Assembly (NCBI GenBank): GCA_009617715.1
Contig: VTFK01000442.1
Location: 124,001 to 188,000 of the forward strand
From: Plectrocnemia conspersa
Taxonomy: Eukaryota > Arthropoda > Insecta > Trichoptera > Polycentropodidae
Direction of reading: 5' to 3'
Length of the DNA: 64,000 nucleotides
Shown in pieces: positions 60,346 through 64,000 of this stretch. Below the pieces are notes generated by a model. The model ran no database searches, had not been told where the DNA came from, and worked only from the letters and a program-made list of their open reading frames with translations. How positions within the stretch are numbered: the first letter of the stretch is position 1; every line of letters begins with the position of its first letter. A program made the translations under genes and the position numbers.

Positions 60346-63300
60346 CTCAATGAACCACTTTTTTTGAATTTGTTAAGGGGTGGCGTCGACAATCCGTCCA
60401 GTGACTTTAAACTGAATGCTTTATAGTGCCCTAGAGTCTAGAGAGTCACGATCGCGTCCCTAATTCCTAAATGTCGCAAATAGGACGTCAGCGCTTGAGA
60501 TCGCCCCTCCTCTTGCACGAGCGATCCAGCTTTTAATAGGTTGACGTATTGTAAATGTATATATTTAAGATTTTTTAAATAAAAATTGTTCATATAATTG
60601 TCATCACGAAGCATTGAGGAAATCTGTCAAGTCATGGTGATGAAATATAAAATATCACGAATGTCAAAACAATAAAATTATTTAATTGCATCTTTATATA
60701 CAACATTTGTTTCATAAAACGAATTGTTACTGCATTACTATTGAATAGACCATTGGTAAGAACAGTGATCATTTTATCAATAACTTTCTGCAAGGAATTC
60801 TTTTTAGAAATAAAGTCTGAAGATTTAACTTACATAAATGCACAAACAATTCGTTTTATAGAACAAAATAATTATTTAAATGCACATATCTCTTAAAATA
60901 ATTTACTAGTAAATCGCTATATACTGTAAGATTTTATAAAATACAACCATATTATTCTCACGTCTTTCAATAATATTGAAAACATATTATAAATTACTCT
61001 ACATTTCCACATTAACATGTCTGATATACTTATATTATAATATTTATCAAACAACGGGTTTCTTAACGTATTAGTTATTTTTTATTATTATGTTTATATC
61101 GAATTCAATATAAGTTTTCCTTCTCTTAAGTGATTAAGATTGATGATTATGTATATTTAAATATGTGAGCACAAGATGCGACATATCGAATAGCGATAAC
61201 CCTTTAAAGCTAACGATCTATTCATTGCTTTTTAAATTGATCGCACATGGAATCGAGTACTCGTATTAAATCAATGTGTTTTATGTAAAAAATTCCATTT
61301 ATACATCAAGGGTGAATATAAATATTAGATGTGAAAGTGTTACCTTGAAACATCCATAATTATTCATAACTATCCACATCACAGATGACACACCTCTGAA
61401 CGCTTTTAAGCGAAATGGATACACGTGATTTTACAATATAAAAAATACAGTGAATCACTCTCTTAAAAGGATATGACAAATTTTCCGCTAACTTCTGGTC
61501 CACTAACATGTTTAGATTCAATTTTCACATATGGAAACTGGTCTAATAAATCAACCAGAATAAAATTAAGTGTACAGTCATTGTAAATTCTTACATATGC
61601 CTTATGCCTACAAACATATTTTATTTACAAACATTAGACTCCATCACATATTCGATAGGAAATGGAAATATTAAATACTTATTTTAAATTAACGAATTAT
61701 TGCAACTATGCACGTTTATGTTGATAAATGATAATGTAAATGGGACATAGATTTTTTTAAATTCAGGAGTAATAAACCAGCAATGTGTAGTCAACAATAA
61801 ATATATTTGAGTGTTAATACTTGTATTAATTGATGAATTATCTAATCTGATAATATATATATTATCAAAAAATTCAATGAAATTGGGTTTTCCTTATATA
61901 ATATAATCGAACATCTTTGAATCGATAACGTACAAATGGCAAATTCTTAAGTAATCTAACACACAACACTTAAAACTAATGATTGGTGGTTTTGATTTAA
62001 TAATTTAATAAGATTGTGTGTATAAATAAATATTAGCCTAGTTATTAGGTTTAGTTTGAGCAGTTAAATTATGTTTGATTAAATCATAATTACACTTGTT
62101 TATGTATTTAATGTTTCACCAATTTTAGGATATTTAATAAATTATTTTTATTATATTTTAGGCATTGAAGTTATTTTTTTTAATTTTATAATAATATTTG
62201 TTAAAAAGTAACATAGTTATAAGTTGATTCGAAACTATTAAATAATCTTGCATTACGGTTAAATTGTGCCTTATATACATACATTTATAAAAAATGAATT
62301 TAATGAAAGCGAGTGCAATATGGTACTAAAATAAAAGTATGATGAAGTTGCTATTCCGGGTTTTTATTTGTAAGTGCCAGAACATTTTATTCAAATGCGT
62401 AAGTTAGCAGAAAAAATATTGGCAATGTATGGTTACACCCGTGTGAACACTTTATTTTTTATTTTTTCTCCTTTAAAAACTAACTTCTCACATGTCGAGA
62501 TTAGCAAATTAGCGTTAAAGACATCGTTGTCTTATAAAATTGATTAAAAAGCTAGCTAATGATGCTCAAAAGTTTCGAGTAGAATTTTTTGTATATATTT
62601 CTCTGATTTAACATTTGGCTGTAACTTTGCTGTTGAATATATATTGTATTTTTATTTTTTAATTTATTCAGAAAACTTGATTTTCTGATAAATATGAAAT
62701 ATATTTTAATACTCAATTTTGAGGTGATGGAAGGGGAATTTGACGGCCCCTCTTCGTATATGAGTTTGACATGACTACCTTAAAGCATAAAATTGTTGAG
62801 TTGGTCCTTAATATTCTAAACGCCTGTTATATCATATAATACACCAGTGTAGACGTTGATTGTTAATAAATAGTAAGACTGTATTTTATAACAAATTGTA
62901 GCAGAAAATAAACCATATAATCGTGCGTTAAAAATGTATGTATATAATATAGAAACTATATTATCGTTTACAATCTAATTTATATACTTATAAATTTCGA
63001 AAAAATGTTATGTGTGATACGTCATTATTTAAATATTTTTTTCTTCGGTATTTTATACACTTTTCATAATTAATTTTAGACTATTCACATTTAGTATTTA
63101 TGAAATAATAAAACTCTTATAAAAGTGTCTGTAATCTGATGAATTTTAGTTTATACGTACACCAGCATAACAAAATGCACATGTGCATGCAAACCTAAAA
63201 ACTAATAAATATTTTATTTATTACGCTTTTAGCACGTATTTGCGTATTTACGCGGTTATTATGCAAAATCTAGGAATTGTTTGCCCCCAATTATTTGCCG

Positions 63301-63528
63301 ATTTATTGCAAGTGTCTCAAAATATACAGTTATTCTATATGTTTGTAGAGGTTAAAAATATAAAGTGAAGAAATAATGTATTGAAAATGGTCCTAGCTTA
63401 GCTTTTACGCGTTTATTTTTAAATAGAAGAATAAGTTATTTATACTATAAATTATTATTAAATTCACAAAAAACTTCATACCGTACGATTTGTGAAATTG
63501 CTTATTAATACGTAATGCGTTCGCAAAA
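60346..63528. other. AT-rich stretch; GC-richer patch at 60.43-60.55 kb
   Basis: The patch (ATCGCGTCCCTAATTCC, CGCCCCTCCTCTTGCACGAG) has no frame I can support and may be further repeat DNA. The rest shows nothing. Confidence 0.45.
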
Positions 63529-63665
63529 TCCAGCATATCCAAAGATCGCGTTGTATATTATTTCCGACCCTTTAGCTGGAACAGATTTCACGTGAAGTGG
63601 GAAGCGGCTGATTCTTCGATCGATACTCGACGTGGTGCTAGTTCAAATGAACTCTCGTGTATCTT
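63529..63665 (+). repeat. Dispersed repeat R, copy D
   Basis: AATCCAG, then TAGCTGGAACAGATTTCACG, TGAAGTGGGAAGCGGCTGAT and ACTCTCGTGTATC, matching copy C along about 135 bases. Confidence 0.65.
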
Positions 63666-64000
63666 ATGTCGGAAATATCTGGTGAGAGTGTTGAAAGCTA
63701 TTCGGAATGGAAGTGTCTGGTGTACTGTAGTGTAGAAGAAGGAGTTTCTTTTGATCTACTATTGATGCCTGTGCCAATTTTAAAAAATTTGGATTGAAAT
63801 TAGAATTGCTTTTGTTATAATAACGCTTTTGCATAACATTTGCGTAGTAGTTTAAACATCTTGATATTCGGAAACTCTGTAATCTCAGATAGCGCATTGC
63901 ATCGACATTGTAAATGCATCGAACGGGCTTTGTTTATGGCCTATTTAGATATACATTTACTTCATCCGTACAAATCTCCAATCGTCACGTACGTCAGCAT
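63666..64000. other. Window end, no recognised gene
   Basis: A 77-codon minus frame (63897-63664) has no domain and is probably chance. Confidence 0.4.

Overview
The window looks like nuclear DNA of an insect. It is strongly AT-rich. Its spliced genes have GT-AG introns, and five of the seven resolved introns are 56-75 bases long. The encoded Rpn11 and Spt4 resemble insect orthologues. It also holds the usual insect mix of degraded hAT, piggyBac, mariner, pogo/Tigger and jockey-like sequences. The sequence alone does not fix the order.

Genes crowd the first 9 kb. From left to right they are: a pogo/Tigger-like transposase relic; the last coding exon of CMC1 (+), a mitochondrial twin-CX9C protein of cytochrome oxidase assembly; TSEN2 (-), the catalytic tRNA-splicing endonuclease subunit, convergent with CMC1 and carrying an apparent one-base frameshift; Rpn11/PSMD14 (+), the proteasome lid deubiquitinase, with intact JAMM residues and an unusual C-terminus; and SPT4 (-), the small DSIF subunit. 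These are unrelated housekeeping genes packed together, not a pathway cluster.

From about 9 kb to 64 kb I recognise no complete gene. There are three tentative exon calls (17.2 kb +; 55.4-56.0 kb +; 58.4-58.6 kb -). The rest is AT-rich intergenic or intronic DNA with many dead mobile elements. The best defined are a 1.1-kb hAT deletion family with three copies (6.55, 20.0 and 53.8 kb; two have perfect 8-base target duplications), a separate 2.0-kb hAT (31.96-33.97 kb) inside an older repeat whose uninterrupted relative lies at 60 kb, a 2.4-kb piggyBac-like element with TTAA flanks and a duplicated left end (23.27-25.69 kb), a 160-base foldback MITE (48.15 kb), two opposed jockey-like RT relics (42.4-44.5 kb) and two mariner relics (27.7 and 39.8 kb). 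I also find an unnamed dispersed repeat with five copies and several smaller repeat families.

I found no CRISPR array, operon, rRNA or convincing tRNA, and nothing that makes a strong case for a new multi-gene system. The items most worth following up are the TSEN2 frameshift, the Rpn11 C-terminus, the unnamed repeat families and the three unassigned exon candidates.
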